Source of the DNA: Bacillota bacterium | GTDB taxonomy: Bacteria; Bacillota; Sulfobacillia; Sulfobacillales; JAIMBI01 | Direction of reading: 5' to 3' | Assembly: GCA_021797815.1 (NCBI GenBank) | Contig: JAJZYZ010000023.1 | Coordinates: forward strand, 1 to 38,792 | DNA length: 38,792 nucleotides | In this document: positions 14,640 through 23,171 of the stretch, piece after piece | Position numbering within the stretch: position 1 is the first letter of the stretch | Layout: every line of letters begins with the position of its first letter | Notes under the pieces: model-generated | What the model was told of the DNA's origin: nothing | The model's input: only the letters and a program-made list of their open reading frames with translations | Databases searched by the model: none | Made by a program: the position numbers and the translations under genes

Positions 14640-17058
14640 GGGTCTGCCCTCCGCTCAGGATCCGGTCCGGGTCGAAGACGTCTACGATGCCCCGCTCCAG
14701 CCGGGCGACCAGCGGGTCGACGACCGGGTAGGATCCGGTTCCGGAAACATCCAGCACGACACCGGAGAATGGCCACCAGCATACATAGGAACCCTTTGGA
14801 GCCGTGCCCCGCTCCAGGCGCACCCACAAGCCTGACCGGCCGAGCGCCTCTCGCAGTGTGGATGCGAGTTCCGCGCGGGGATCGGCGATAGGGTCGCCGA
14901 CACCACCCGCAGGCGGCGTGGCCCATGCGGTGATGATCTGGCCCGGGCGGCTCAGGATCGCCTCCGGCCGCGCGAAGTCGGAAAGAAGCTCCCACGCACG
15001 ATTCGAGATGTGGTCGCGAGGAAGAGACAGCGCGCGCCACTGGAGAGATCGGCGGGGTCTAAGCCGCAGATCCGCCCGACAGAGGATCCCGAGCCGGCCC
15101 CGGCTTCCTACGAGTAGTTTCGTCACATCGTAGCCGGCCACGTTCTTCAGCACGGGGCGTCCGAAACGAAGGTAGCGGCCGGCGCCGTCCACCATCTCGA
15201 CCCCCAGGACCTGGTCGCGCACGGGACCGGGACCCGTGTCTCTGAGAGCCGGCATACCGCCGGCAATCACGCCTCCCAGGGTCTCTTCGGGGTCCAGCGC
15301 ATCGACGGCCCACTCGAGCCCGAGCGGCATCAGCACGCCGTCAAGTTCGGCCACCGTCACACCGGCCCCGACCCGGGCGGTGAGGTTGTCCCTGTCGACC
15401 GAAATGGCCCCCGCGCCTGAAAACATCGCCCCGACCCGCAAGATCCGGCCAGGCGGCGCCGGACACTGGATGGAGGATCCGCGTATGAAAAGCGGCGTGC
15501 CAGTCGCGCGCGCCTCAGCGATGGCCGCCATGAGCAGGCGGACTCCATCGGACGGGGCGCGCATCGCCTGGGAGGAACGGTCCAGGTCCTCTCCCGTCCA
15601 GATGGCCTTGCCCGGATTGAGTCGCAGGTTCGGATCGAAGACCCGTTTCAGCTGCTTCATCACCGCCAGTTCGGCGGCCGAGTACATGAGGGGCAAGTGT
15701 TCCAATTTGTCGATGCCGATCCCGTGCTCACCGGTTATAGACCCGTCACGGTCGGCTGCACGCCTGAGAATCTCCCCATCGGCGGCGTGGAGCCGGTGAA
15801 GCTGGTCCGGGTCCGCGGGGTCGTAAGCGATTGACGGATGGAGGTTCCCGTCGCCGGCATGGGCCACCGTGGCAATGACCAGGTCGAAACGGCGTCCGAT
15901 TTCCGTGACCTCCGCCATCATCTCGGCGAGGTGCGGACGCGGCACCGTGACATCCTGCACGAAGATGTGGGCGCTTTTCCGCGCGAGGGCGCCGTACGCG
16001 GCCCGACGTCCCCGCCAGAGGCGCTCGGCCGCCTCGGCGCTGGTGGCGCTTCGAAACTCCAGCCGTCCGGCGCCCGCGCTGGTGCTATCAAGCTCGTCCA
16101 GTCGGTCGGACAGGTCCTCGACCCGGCCCTCCACTTCCACCAGGAGCACGGCCTCCGCCGCGGTGGGATACCCGGCATGGACAAACGGTTCCACAAGCTC
16201 CATCGACACGCGGTCCAGAAGTTCCAGCGACGACGGCTCCAGCCTTGCCGCCACAATGGCCGCCACCGCGTCCAGGGCGGCTGCCACGGAGGCGAAGGCG
16301 ATGAGGGCGGTGGCGGTGGCCGGCGGGCGGACACGCAGGGACAGATCTGCCGCGATGCCGATGACCAGCGTGCCTTCGGAACCGATGACGAGTCCCAGCA
16401 GATCAAGCTCTCCCGGTATGGCCGGGCGGCACAGGCGGAGGGGAGTCCCGTCCGCCAGAAATCCAAAAAGCGCATCCACGTGGCTTGCGGTCACGCCGTA
16501 CTTCACGCAGTGGGGGCCGCCCGAGTTTTCCTGGACGTTGCCGCCTAGGGTGGAGATGCGGTGACTCGACGGGTCCGGGGCGAAAAAGAGGCCTTCCGGT
16601 GCGAGTCGCTCCTGCAAATCGGCGTTTACCACCCCGGCCGGCACACGGGCCGACAGGTGACGCCGGTCGACCGTCAACGGACCCTGAAGCCGTTGGAGAG
16701 CCAGCACCGCTCCGCCATAAAGAGGCATGGCCCCGCCGGAAAGATTGGTGCCCGCCCCACGAGCGAGGACCGGCACCCCGGCGACGGCCGCAAGCGACAG
16801 GGCGGTCCCCACCTCCCCCGCCTCATCCGGAACCACCACCACGCGCGGCAGATGACGCTCCCCGGTCGCGTCGTAGCTGTACGCCATCAAGGACCCGGGA
16901 TCGCGGAGCACGCGATCCCGGCCGAGCGACCGCATGAGGCTGTCCGAAAGCGCCTCCCAGGCCGCATCGAGAACAGTCGGGACCAAAGAGACCATGGCAG
17001 GAAGGCCCGGACGCATGAGCTGCCCGTACAGGGACCCAGCTGGTTCTTGAACAGCCAT
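14620..17058 (-). CDS. Fused glycolate oxidase GlcD-GlcE (two FAD_binding_4-type modules)
   Basis: This 812-aa polypeptide joins two normally separate subunits. Residues about 30-510 are GlcD: FAD-binding VLARGAGTNLSGG, TLGGNVQENSGGPHCVKYG, VIGSEGTLVI, metal-site HAGDGNLHP and ITGEHGIGIDK. After the NPGKAIWTGEDL end, residues about 520-812 are GlcE: ETLGGVIAGGMPALRD, RDQVLGVEMVDGAG and VLKNVAGYDVTKLLVGSRGRLGIL. The first FAD loop of the GlcE half (FIRGSSIQ) departs from the usual RGGGSK. It should form the flavin part of a glycolate or lactate-type dehydrogenase with GlcF. ATG 17058 is used; ATG in LMRPG or AMVSLVP a little further on is possible. It starts 22 nt after the acetamidase stop, suggesting one operon. 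Confidence 0.9.
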   Translation of the reverse strand: MAVQEPAGSLYGQLMRPGLPAMVSLVPTVLDAAWEALSDSLMRSLGRDRVLRDPGSLMAYSYDATGERHLPRVVVVPDEAGEVGTALSLAAVAGVPVLARGAGTNLSGGAMPLYGGAVLALQRLQGPLTVDRRHLSARVPAGVVNADLQERLAPEGLFFAPDPSSHRISTLGGNVQENSGGPHCVKYGVTASHVDALFGFLADGTPLRLCRPAIPGELDLLGLVIGSEGTLVIGIAADLSLRVRPPATATALIAFASVAAALDAVAAIVAARLEPSSLELLDRVSMELVEPFVHAGYPTAAEAVLLVEVEGRVEDLSDRLDELDSTSAGAGRLEFRSATSAEAAERLWRGRRAAYGALARKSAHIFVQDVTVPRPHLAEMMAEVTEIGRRFDLVIATVAHAGDGNLHPSIAYDPADPDQLHRLHAADGEILRRAADRDGSITGEHGIGIDKLEHLPLMYSAAELAVMKQLKRVFDPNLRLNPGKAIWTGEDLDRSSQAMRAPSDGVRLLMAAIAEARATGTPLFIRGSSIQCPAPPGRILRVGAMFSGAGAISVDRDNLTARVGAGVTVAELDGVLMPLGLEWAVDALDPEETLGGVIAGGMPALRDTGPGPVRDQVLGVEMVDGAGRYLRFGRPVLKNVAGYDVTKLLVGSRGRLGILCRADLRLRPRRSLQWRALSLPRDHISNRAWELLSDFARPEAILSRPGQIITAWATPPAGGVGDPIADPRAELASTLREALGRSGLWVRLERGTAPKGSYVCWWPFSGVVLDVSGTGSYPVVDPLVARLERGIVDVFDPDRILSGGQTHESSPA

Positions 17059-17080
17059 CGCGTACGCTCTTTTCCGGGCA

Positions 17081-18004
17081 TCAGAAGTCGAGCAGGGCCG
17101 TCTCCAGATGCATGCCCACCACCCAGTTGGGGGCGTCCACAACCTCCTGAAGCTTCAGATCGCCCGCTATGCTGCACAAGAGGTAGGCATCTACGGGCGA
17201 AAGTCTGGTGCGCCGCATGATTTCCTCGATCATACCCGCGGTCGCGTCGCGTGCAGCGGTCATTAGGTCCGGTCCCACGCCCATGGAGACCAGAAACGGC
17301 CCCCGGCGGTCCGAGATCGGATGGGTCTCCAAAAAAGGAAACCGAAGTCGGCGGTTCTTCACGACATCGACGCGGAGCGTGACCGACGCTCCCACCTCAA
17401 TGGCCGTGCCGCATACCTCGCCATCACCCTGCGAGGCATGACAGTCGCCCAGCGAGAGGAGCCCTCCCGGCACCTCCACCGGGAGGTAAAGACGCGATCC
17501 CGGCGCAATGAAGCGGGTGTCCATATTGCCGCCGACCCGGCGGGGCGGAATGATGGAATGCGAGCCGGGTTCTTCGGGCGCCAGACCGATGGTACCCACA
17601 AAGGGCATTGTGGGAAGCCGGATGCCGTTGTCCATCACGATGTAGGAACCCGCACGATACGAGTGGACCAGGTGCGGGTCCGGAAACTGATCGGCCAGGA
17701 GGCCGAAGCCGGGAATGTTGGCGGTCCATCCCCACGGGCCTACGGCGATGTCGATGATGGTGACGCGGATGGCGTCGCCCGCTTCGGCCCCCTCAACAAA
17801 GATGGGGCCGGTGACGGGATTTACCCCCGCAAAGTCCAGGGCGCGAAGATCCTCGCTCTGGCTCTCGCGCGACAACTGCCCGCCCGACGCGTCAAGGGTC
17901 TCCACCTCGATGGTGGTTCCCGAATCTACCGTAATGACGGGCGTGAGGGCCGGATCCCAGGCGCGATGAATGGTCTCCGTGGTCAGATGCACTTGCGTTG
18001 ACAT
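17081..18004 (-). CDS. Acetamidase/formamidase family protein (FmdA/AmdA)
   Basis: A 307-aa protein matching the FmdA_AmdA family, cytoplasmic hydrolases that split formamide or acetamide to ammonia and the acid. Family hallmarks seen are NPVTGPIFVEGAEAGDAIRV, IIPPRRVGGNMDTR, and GDCHASQGDGEVCGTAIE with the metal-site Asp and His, then VDAYLLCSIAGDLKLQEVVDAPN near the C-terminus. ATG 18004 is the natural N-terminus (MSTQVHLT), but GGGAGGG directly abuts it. A start a few codons downstream (GTG of CAAGTG) or upstream (ATG in DMVGLRQK) cannot be excluded. It is first of a three-gene minus-strand unit with glcDE and glcF. The real amide and its link to glycolate are unknown. Confidence 0.88.
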   Translation of the reverse strand: MSTQVHLTTETIHRAWDPALTPVITVDSGTTIEVETLDASGGQLSRESQSEDLRALDFAGVNPVTGPIFVEGAEAGDAIRVTIIDIAVGPWGWTANIPGFGLLADQFPDPHLVHSYRAGSYIVMDNGIRLPTMPFVGTIGLAPEEPGSHSIIPPRRVGGNMDTRFIAPGSRLYLPVEVPGGLLSLGDCHASQGDGEVCGTAIEVGASVTLRVDVVKNRRLRFPFLETHPISDRRGPFLVSMGVGPDLMTAARDATAGMIEEIMRRTRLSPVDAYLLCSIAGDLKLQEVVDAPNWVVGMHLETALLDF

Positions 18005-18058
18005 CCCTCCCGACCCACATTTCTGCCGAAGACCCACCATGTCCTTCATCGTCCTAGC

Positions 18059-18087
18059 TTTACGCCGCCTAAGCCGCCTGCTAGCGT
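18059..18087 (+). promoter_or_regulatory. Candidate promoter of the hpnE-like gene (TTTACG-17-TAGCGT)
   Basis: TTTACG at 18059-18064 and TAGCGT at 18082-18087 are 17 nt apart; the gene starts 20 nt further on. The -10 is one copy of the recurring TAGNGT element. Confidence 0.4.
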
Positions 18088-18107
18088 GGACGCGAAAGAA
18101 GGGCGGC

Positions 18108-19412
18108 ATGGCGCGTGCAATCGTGATAGGCGCCGGTCTGGCCGGACTGAAGGCCGCGCTCGATCTCCGGGAGGCCGGCCTCGACGTCCTTGTCTTGGAG
18201 GCGCGGGCCCGGGTGGGCGGGCGGACTTTTTCGTTTCGCGATCCCGAAGACGGTACGGTCCTCGACAACGGCCAGCATGTGATCCTCGGATGCTGCACCG
18301 AGTTCTTGAAGCTCACCCACGACGTCGGCGTGCCGGATGCCGTGGCCCTGCCGCCCAAGCTGGCCGTTCCGGTGTACAAAAACGGGAAACGCTCCATGCT
18401 GGCGTCGCTGCCCGCCGCCGGCCCCCTTCACCTCGCCGCCGGCATGCTTCGCTACCGACACTTGAGCCCCCGCGGGCGCATCACGGCCCTGAAGGCCGCC
18501 GCCCGTCTGGCTCGCGGAGCTCCGGTTGGTCCCTTGACCTTCGCCGACTGGCTTCGGAGTCAGGGCCACGACACGGACGACATTGCCTCTTTGTGGAATC
18601 TCCTGGCCGTATCGGTGTTCAACGCCGATGCGGCCGAACTTGATGCGGGCGCGGCTATCCGCGGCTTCCGATTCGGTTTCGAGGGCGGTCCGGCCAACGC
18701 GGCGCTTGGACTCATGCGCCGGCCGCTGGGTGACGTAGCCGACGCCGTCCACCAGGCGCTTATCCGCGACGGGGTGCCGGTGCGCCTTCGCTCGCGGGTT
18801 GACTCCCTGGCTTTTGAGCAGGGGCGCGTGCGGGGCGTCCATCTGGCCGGCGGCCAGACGTTATTGGCGGACGTGGTCGTGGCCGCGGTTCCCCCGGCTC
18901 AACTCTCCCGCCTCGTCCGTCCGCTGCCCGACAGTGCGGATCTGACGGGCGATCTGGACCAGTTTGGCGTCAATCCCATCCTCAATGTGTATTTGTGGTT
19001 CTCGCGGGCGGTCATGAACGATGTGGCCGTGGCCACGGTTAAGAGTCCTCTCCAATTCGTCTTTAACCGCGGTGAGCTTGTCGGCGGCCCTGCCGGCCTC
19101 ATTGCCCTGTCCCTGTCGGCGGCGCGCGAATGGGTGGGGATCGATAAAGGCATGATTCTGAATCGGCTCCTGCCGGAGCTTCGGCGCATTCTGCCTGACA
19201 TCGGCTCGGCGTCGCTGGAGCGCGCGCGCCTCGTGTGGCAGTCGGACGCCACCGTCGTCCTGACCCCGGACGCCGCCCGCCGCCGCGCCCGCCCCGAGAC
19301 CGCCTGGCCCGGACTGACACTGGCCGGAGACTGGACCGCCACCGATTGGCCCTGCAGCATGGAAAGCGCGATCATAAGCGGCGCGCGGGCCGTGCGGGCG
19401 GCCCTCGCTTAA
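18108..19412 (+). CDS. HpnE-like FAD-dependent desaturase (hydroxysqualene dehydroxylase / phytoene desaturase family)
   Basis: A 434-aa flavoprotein of the amine-oxidase/carotenoid-desaturase superfamily. The N-terminal FAD motif is VIGAGLAGLKAALDLREAG, with E at the end of the next strand, then GGRTFSFRD. DNGQHVILGCCTEFLKL is the segment that best marks the HpnE subgroup, which makes squalene from hydroxysqualene in hopanoid synthesis. The C-terminal FAD motif is LAGDWTATDWPCSMESAIISG. ATG 18108 begins the Rossmann strand and is preceded by AAGAAGGGCGG. No hpnC, hpnD or squalene-hopene cyclase lies in this window, so a carotenoid role is also possible. A GGCGG/CCGCC hairpin (19413-19426) directly follows the stop but lacks a T-run. 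Confidence 0.8.
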   Translation: MARAIVIGAGLAGLKAALDLREAGLDVLVLEARARVGGRTFSFRDPEDGTVLDNGQHVILGCCTEFLKLTHDVGVPDAVALPPKLAVPVYKNGKRSMLASLPAAGPLHLAAGMLRYRHLSPRGRITALKAAARLARGAPVGPLTFADWLRSQGHDTDDIASLWNLLAVSVFNADAAELDAGAAIRGFRFGFEGGPANAALGLMRRPLGDVADAVHQALIRDGVPVRLRSRVDSLAFEQGRVRGVHLAGGQTLLADVVVAAVPPAQLSRLVRPLPDSADLTGDLDQFGVNPILNVYLWFSRAVMNDVAVATVKSPLQFVFNRGELVGGPAGLIALSLSAAREWVGIDKGMILNRLLPELRRILPDIGSASLERARLVWQSDATVVLTPDAARRRARPETAWPGLTLAGDWTATDWPCSMESAIISGARAVRAALA

Positions 19413-19661
19413 GGCGGACAGCCGCCGTCCCTCGTCCGCGGACCCGTGGTGCGCGGTGGCCGCGATGGCGGTTTCGAAAGCTAGAGGCGCAGGGTGACGT
19501 CGCGGATCACAAGCCGGCCCGTGATGGCTGGAGAAACGCCCATTCCTATGCCACACTGCTGTCAACGACTCACCCCCGGAACCCCGTTCGCCCGCAGTAC
19601 GCGGAGTTTGTGGGAAGTCTCACCAACGCGGCGCTCAATTCGCGAGCAGGAGGTTGTGACC

Positions 19662-20522
19662 ATGTTCCAGGGCATCTATGTTGCCATCACCACGCCCTTT
19701 GACCCAGGGTTTGCCATCGATGAGCCCCGACTGCGCGAACACGCCGACTGGCTCATCCGCCAGGGCGTGCACGGCCTCGTGCCCACGGGAACCTGCGGCG
19801 AGTATCAAAGCCTGTCCGTGGATGAGCGCGAGCGGGTCATCCGCATCATTGCCGAGGTGGCCCGCGGACGCGTGCCCCTTCTGGTCGGGGTGGCGGCGCC
19901 CACGACCGAGCAGGCCCTCAGATGGGCCAGGCTTGCCCGGGAGCTTGACGCGGAGGGCATCATGGCACTTCCTCCCATTGGATATCGGGCCACATGGAAC
20001 GAGACGGTGGCGTACTACCGGGAACTTTCGCGGCCCGGCCTTCCCATCGTCGTCTACAACAATCCCTTTGACACGGCGGTAGACCTTACCCCCGACCGCC
20101 TGCAGGCGCTCTCCCAGATACCCGAGGTCATGGCCGTGAAGGAGTTCAGCGGTGACGTGCGCCGGATTCCGGAGATTCTGGGTGAAACAAGGCTACAGGC
20201 CATCGCCGGGGCCGATGATCTGGCATTGGAAGGGCTGTCGGCCGGTGCCACCGGGTGGATCGCGGGTCTCGCCAACATCGTGCCCCAAAAGAGCCTCGAG
20301 CTGTACGAGCTCATCACCACCGGCCAGAGCGAGGCAGCGTGGACGCTTTATCGACAGCTGCTGCCTCTCTTCCGATATGATTCCACTCCTCGGCTCGTTC
20401 AGGTCATCAAGTACGGACTCGACAAGATCGGCCGCCCGGTCGGCGGCTGTCGGCCGCCACGCCTCCCGCTGGAAGAGTCGGAACAGGCGTCGGTCGATCG
20501 CGCGCTCTCCCTGGCCCTCTGA
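19662..20522 (+). CDS. DHDPS/NAL-family lyase, probable 1-pyrroline-4-hydroxy-2-carboxylate deaminase
   Basis: A 286-aa TIM-barrel class I aldolase-type enzyme. Schiff-base K160 lies in VMAVKEFSGD, Y132 in IVVYNNPFD, and the substrate loop is GTCGEYQSLS near residue 44. In hydroxyproline clusters this family removes ammonia from 1-pyrroline-4-hydroxy-2-carboxylate to give 2-oxoglutarate semialdehyde. The other genes here support that over dihydrodipicolinate synthesis. GGAGG lies eight bases before ATG 19662. It is the first gene of a plus-strand operon, and the next start (20524) is one base after its TGA. The 249-nt region upstream shows no clear promoter consensus. Confidence 0.88.
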   Translation: MFQGIYVAITTPFDPGFAIDEPRLREHADWLIRQGVHGLVPTGTCGEYQSLSVDERERVIRIIAEVARGRVPLLVGVAAPTTEQALRWARLARELDAEGIMALPPIGYRATWNETVAYYRELSRPGLPIVVYNNPFDTAVDLTPDRLQALSQIPEVMAVKEFSGDVRRIPEILGETRLQAIAGADDLALEGLSAGATGWIAGLANIVPQKSLELYELITTGQSEAAWTLYRQLLPLFRYDSTPRLVQVIKYGLDKIGRPVGGCRPPRLPLEESEQASVDRALSLAL

Positions 20523-20523
20523 C

Positions 20524-21771
20524 ATGGCCGTCCATCTCACCTCCGAGGAAGACGCCATGCGGCGGGGCGAGCGTGGTCCCGCCGTGCAGTTTGCCCTCGA
20601 GGTACTGGTGCGCATGGCGGAGCTCACCGACGCTCCGCGCTTTGTTCCCATCGTCAGCGCGCACGTCGACGGATGCCTCTATGAAGGCGACGCGGTGGTG
20701 GACTTCGTGGACCACCTCACTGCCCTCGGGGCGCAGGTGGCGGTCCCTACCACGCTGAACGCCATCTCGGTCGAACTCTCCGGGTGGCGGGCACAGGGCG
20801 TCCCCGCGGCGTTTGGCGACCCGGCGGAACGCATCGTCGCCGGGTATCTGGGCATGGGCGCGCGCCCGTCCTTTTCCTGCGCCCCGTACGCCATCGGCCA
20901 CACGCCCGCATTCGGCCAGCACGTGGCCTGGGGTGAGTCCAACGCCATTGCCTACGCCAACTCGGTCCTCGGTGCCAGGACCGATCGTTACGGCGACTTT
21001 CTCGATATTCTGGCCGCGATCGCGGGCCGAGTGCCCGAACAGGGGCTGCACCGGACCGAGCGGCGCCGGGGAGAGCTCCTGTTCGTCCTGGGGGACGATG
21101 TGGACGTCTCCGACCCAGCGCTCTATCCCCTGGTCGGTTATGCCATGGGCCTTCTGACCGGCGGAGCCGTTCCCGTAGTGGAGGGACTGCCTCCGGACGC
21201 GCGCCCCGATGATTTAAAAGCGCTCCTGGCAGCGGCAGCCTCCTCGGGTGCGGTCGCGCTCGCGCACCTGGTGGGCCTGACGCCGGAGGCCCCCGACGTG
21301 TCGACGGCCTGTCAGGGCAGGCGCCCGGACTCTGTTATCAGCCTGACCGCGGCCCGATTGCGAGAGGCTCGCCGGGCCCTCTCGACCCGGTCCGATGGGC
21401 GGGTCGACGCGGTTGCCCTGGGCAGTCCCCATTTTTCGGTCGGGGAGTTCCGCGAGCTTGCAAGTCTGGTTCGTGGACGCCGCATGGCGCCACACATGCG
21501 GCTTGTGGTCACGACGAGCCAGTTCATGCGGGATCGGGCACAAGAAGAGGGGCTGTTGGAGCCGCTCCGGGCTTTCGGCGGAGAGGTGATCACGGACACC
21601 TGCATCCTCCTCTCCCCTCTTCTCGCAAACAGCGTGCGCACGGTCATGACCAACTCCGGCAAATACGCACATTACATCCCGTCGCTGCTTCAGAAGGACG
21701 TGGTCTTCGGCTCGCTCGCCGAGTGCGTGGCGGCCGCCGAGTCCGGGTCCGTCCTCGAGCAAACCTCATGA
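20524..21771 (+). CDS. Aconitase X large (catalytic) subunit, probable cis-3-hydroxy-L-proline dehydratase
   Basis: A 415-aa aconitase X (AcnX) large subunit. The hallmark is WGESNAIAYANSVLGARTDR (GESNA at 138-142); possible iron-sulfur or active-site cysteines are C119 (SFSCAPY) and C360 (TDTC), and TNSGKYAHY near the C-terminus is also conserved. Characterised bacterial AcnX enzymes dehydrate cis-3-hydroxy-L-proline to 1-pyrroline-2-carboxylate. Some archaeal relatives act on mevalonate 5-phosphate, but the surrounding hydroxyproline genes argue for the former. The small swivelling domain is a separate gene here, overlapping by ATGA. The gene begins one base after the deaminase stop, with no strong ribosome site of its own, so translation is probably coupled. 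Confidence 0.9.
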   Translation: MAVHLTSEEDAMRRGERGPAVQFALEVLVRMAELTDAPRFVPIVSAHVDGCLYEGDAVVDFVDHLTALGAQVAVPTTLNAISVELSGWRAQGVPAAFGDPAERIVAGYLGMGARPSFSCAPYAIGHTPAFGQHVAWGESNAIAYANSVLGARTDRYGDFLDILAAIAGRVPEQGLHRTERRRGELLFVLGDDVDVSDPALYPLVGYAMGLLTGGAVPVVEGLPPDARPDDLKALLAAAASSGAVALAHLVGLTPEAPDVSTACQGRRPDSVISLTAARLREARRALSTRSDGRVDAVALGSPHFSVGEFRELASLVRGRRMAPHMRLVVTTSQFMRDRAQEEGLLEPLRAFGGEVITDTCILLSPLLANSVRTVMTNSGKYAHYIPSLLQKDVVFGSLAECVAAAESGSVLEQTS

Positions 21772-22178
21772 AAGGACGGGTGGCCGTGGGCGGGGCGGCC
21801 GGTCCGGCTTCCGTCATCTTCACGTCGGACGCCCTATCTCTGTGGGGCGGATTCGATCCCGCCACCGGCCTCGTGATTGACACCCACCATCCGCTCCGGG
21901 GCCTCTCTCTCTCCGGGCGGATCGTCGTCATGCCGGCCGGACGGGGATCCAGCACCTCCTCCGCCATTCTTCTCGAATCGGTTCGGGCGGGCACGGCCCC
22001 GGCCGGGTTTATGTTCCGGCGGCTCGACCCTATCTTCGCCATCGGTTCGCTGGTGGCGGAGAAGCTTTATGGGCGGGCCGTTCCTATCGTGATTGTGGAG
22101 GACGAGGGGGCCTTTTCGGCTCTGGCCGCCGCGAGCGAGGCCTCGTGGGACACGGACGGCTTCATCTCCGTTCGATAG
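21768..22178 (+). CDS. Aconitase X small (swivelling-domain, DUF126) subunit
   Basis: A 136-aa protein equivalent to the C-terminal swivelling domain of one-chain AcnX enzymes. Diagnostic segments are LSLWGGFDPATGLVIDTHHP, LSGRIVVMPAGRGSSTSSAI and LDPIFAIGSLVAEKLYGRAVPIVIV. PAGRGSSTSS is the anion-binding loop expected to reach into the active site of the large subunit. The start codon overlaps the stop of the large-subunit gene (ATGA), supporting a fixed-ratio heterodimer. Length is normal for the type II (split) form. Confidence 0.9.
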   Translation: MKGRVAVGGAAGPASVIFTSDALSLWGGFDPATGLVIDTHHPLRGLSLSGRIVVMPAGRGSSTSSAILLESVRAGTAPAGFMFRRLDPIFAIGSLVAEKLYGRAVPIVIVEDEGAFSALAAASEASWDTDGFISVR

Positions 22179-22196
22179 AAAGGCGGGGAGGATCCC

Positions 22197-23171
22197 ATGC
22201 GCTATCTGTCCGGTACCCTGATCCGCGAGCATGTCACCGTCCGCGACCTGGTACCGGTGGTGGCGGAAGGGCTGGCGGCCGTGGCCGCGGCGGGTTCCGA
22301 GCATCCGCAGCGTCTAGTCTTTCCCGTGGGCGACGGAGGAACCGTCCTTTTGATGCCGGCCTATCTAGCCCCGCTGCCGGCTCTCGCGGCCAAGTACGTG
22401 GCCGTGTTTCCGCAAAACGCGGCGGCCGGGCTTGCCACCACCCCGGGCGTTCTGGTATACGCCGATGCCCACACCGGCGAGCCGCTGGCCGTGATGGACG
22501 GGGGCGTCGTCACCCAACTCCGGACCGGGGCGGTCGCCACGCTGGCCACGGACCGTATGGTGCGGGCCGACGCGAGCGGGCTTGGCATCATCGGCGCCGG
22601 CGTCCAGGCTCTCGGCATCGCGGAAGGCATTCTTGCGCTGAGACCCATTCGCCGGCTGCGGGTGTTTGCCCGAGACCCCCGCCACCGGCACGTGTTTGTC
22701 GAATCGCTGTCGGCCCGGCTCCAGCAGATCGGCCTTGGCGGGTCGGTCCATATGGAGGAAGCGTCCACCGCCGAGGAGGCGGTCCTGGGCATGGATATCG
22801 TGGTGCTGGCGACCACGTCCGCCACGCCGGTGGTCGACCCCGACGCGATCGCGGACAATGCCCATGTAAACGGGGTGGGAGCGTTCCGGGCGGACATGAA
22901 GGAGATTCCTCCCGCCCTCTTCGCCCGAGCGGCGCGGGTAGCGGTGGAAGCGCCGGAAGCTGCCCTGCAGGAGGCGGGTGATCTGATGGCCGCCGTCGCG
23001 GCGGGCCATGTACGGGCGGATGCGCTCGAGGTGCTGACAGACCTGAGTCCCGGGGGAGCCACCGGCGGCCTCAGTATCTTCAAGTCAGTCGGAGTGGCCG
23101 CGCTGGACGCGGCCGTAGCCCGTTATCTTGATGAACGGCTGGCCGGCGCGGGTCTGGAGCTCCCGGATTGA
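22197..23171 (+). CDS. Ornithine cyclodeaminase/mu-crystallin family, probable 1-pyrroline-2-carboxylate reductase
   Basis: A 324-aa protein of the OCD/mu-crystallin family. K66 lies in ALAAKYVAVFP, the following loop is TQLRTGAVATLAT, the Rossmann motif is GIIGAGVQALG near residue 133, and VNGVGAFRADMKEI holds the family Asp near residue 228. In hydroxyproline clusters this enzyme uses NAD(P)H to reduce 1-pyrroline-2-carboxylate, the product of 3-hydroxyproline dehydratases, to L-proline. That fits its place directly after the AcnX genes. GGGGAGG lies five bases before ATG 22197. Its TGA overlaps the TTG start of the next gene. Ornithine cyclodeaminase activity is less likely but cannot be excluded. 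Confidence 0.87.
   Translation: MRYLSGTLIREHVTVRDLVPVVAEGLAAVAAAGSEHPQRLVFPVGDGGTVLLMPAYLAPLPALAAKYVAVFPQNAAAGLATTPGVLVYADAHTGEPLAVMDGGVVTQLRTGAVATLATDRMVRADASGLGIIGAGVQALGIAEGILALRPIRRLRVFARDPRHRHVFVESLSARLQQIGLGGSVHMEEASTAEEAVLGMDIVVLATTSATPVVDPDAIADNAHVNGVGAFRADMKEIPPALFARAARVAVEAPEAALQEAGDLMAAVAAGHVRADALEVLTDLSPGGATGGLSIFKSVGVAALDAAVARYLDERLAGAGLELPD

Noticed and set aside
13832-16564. Long open frames opposite glcF and glcDE
   Set aside because: They are antisense shadows of well-supported genes, with Arg/Gly/Ala-rich low-complexity translations.
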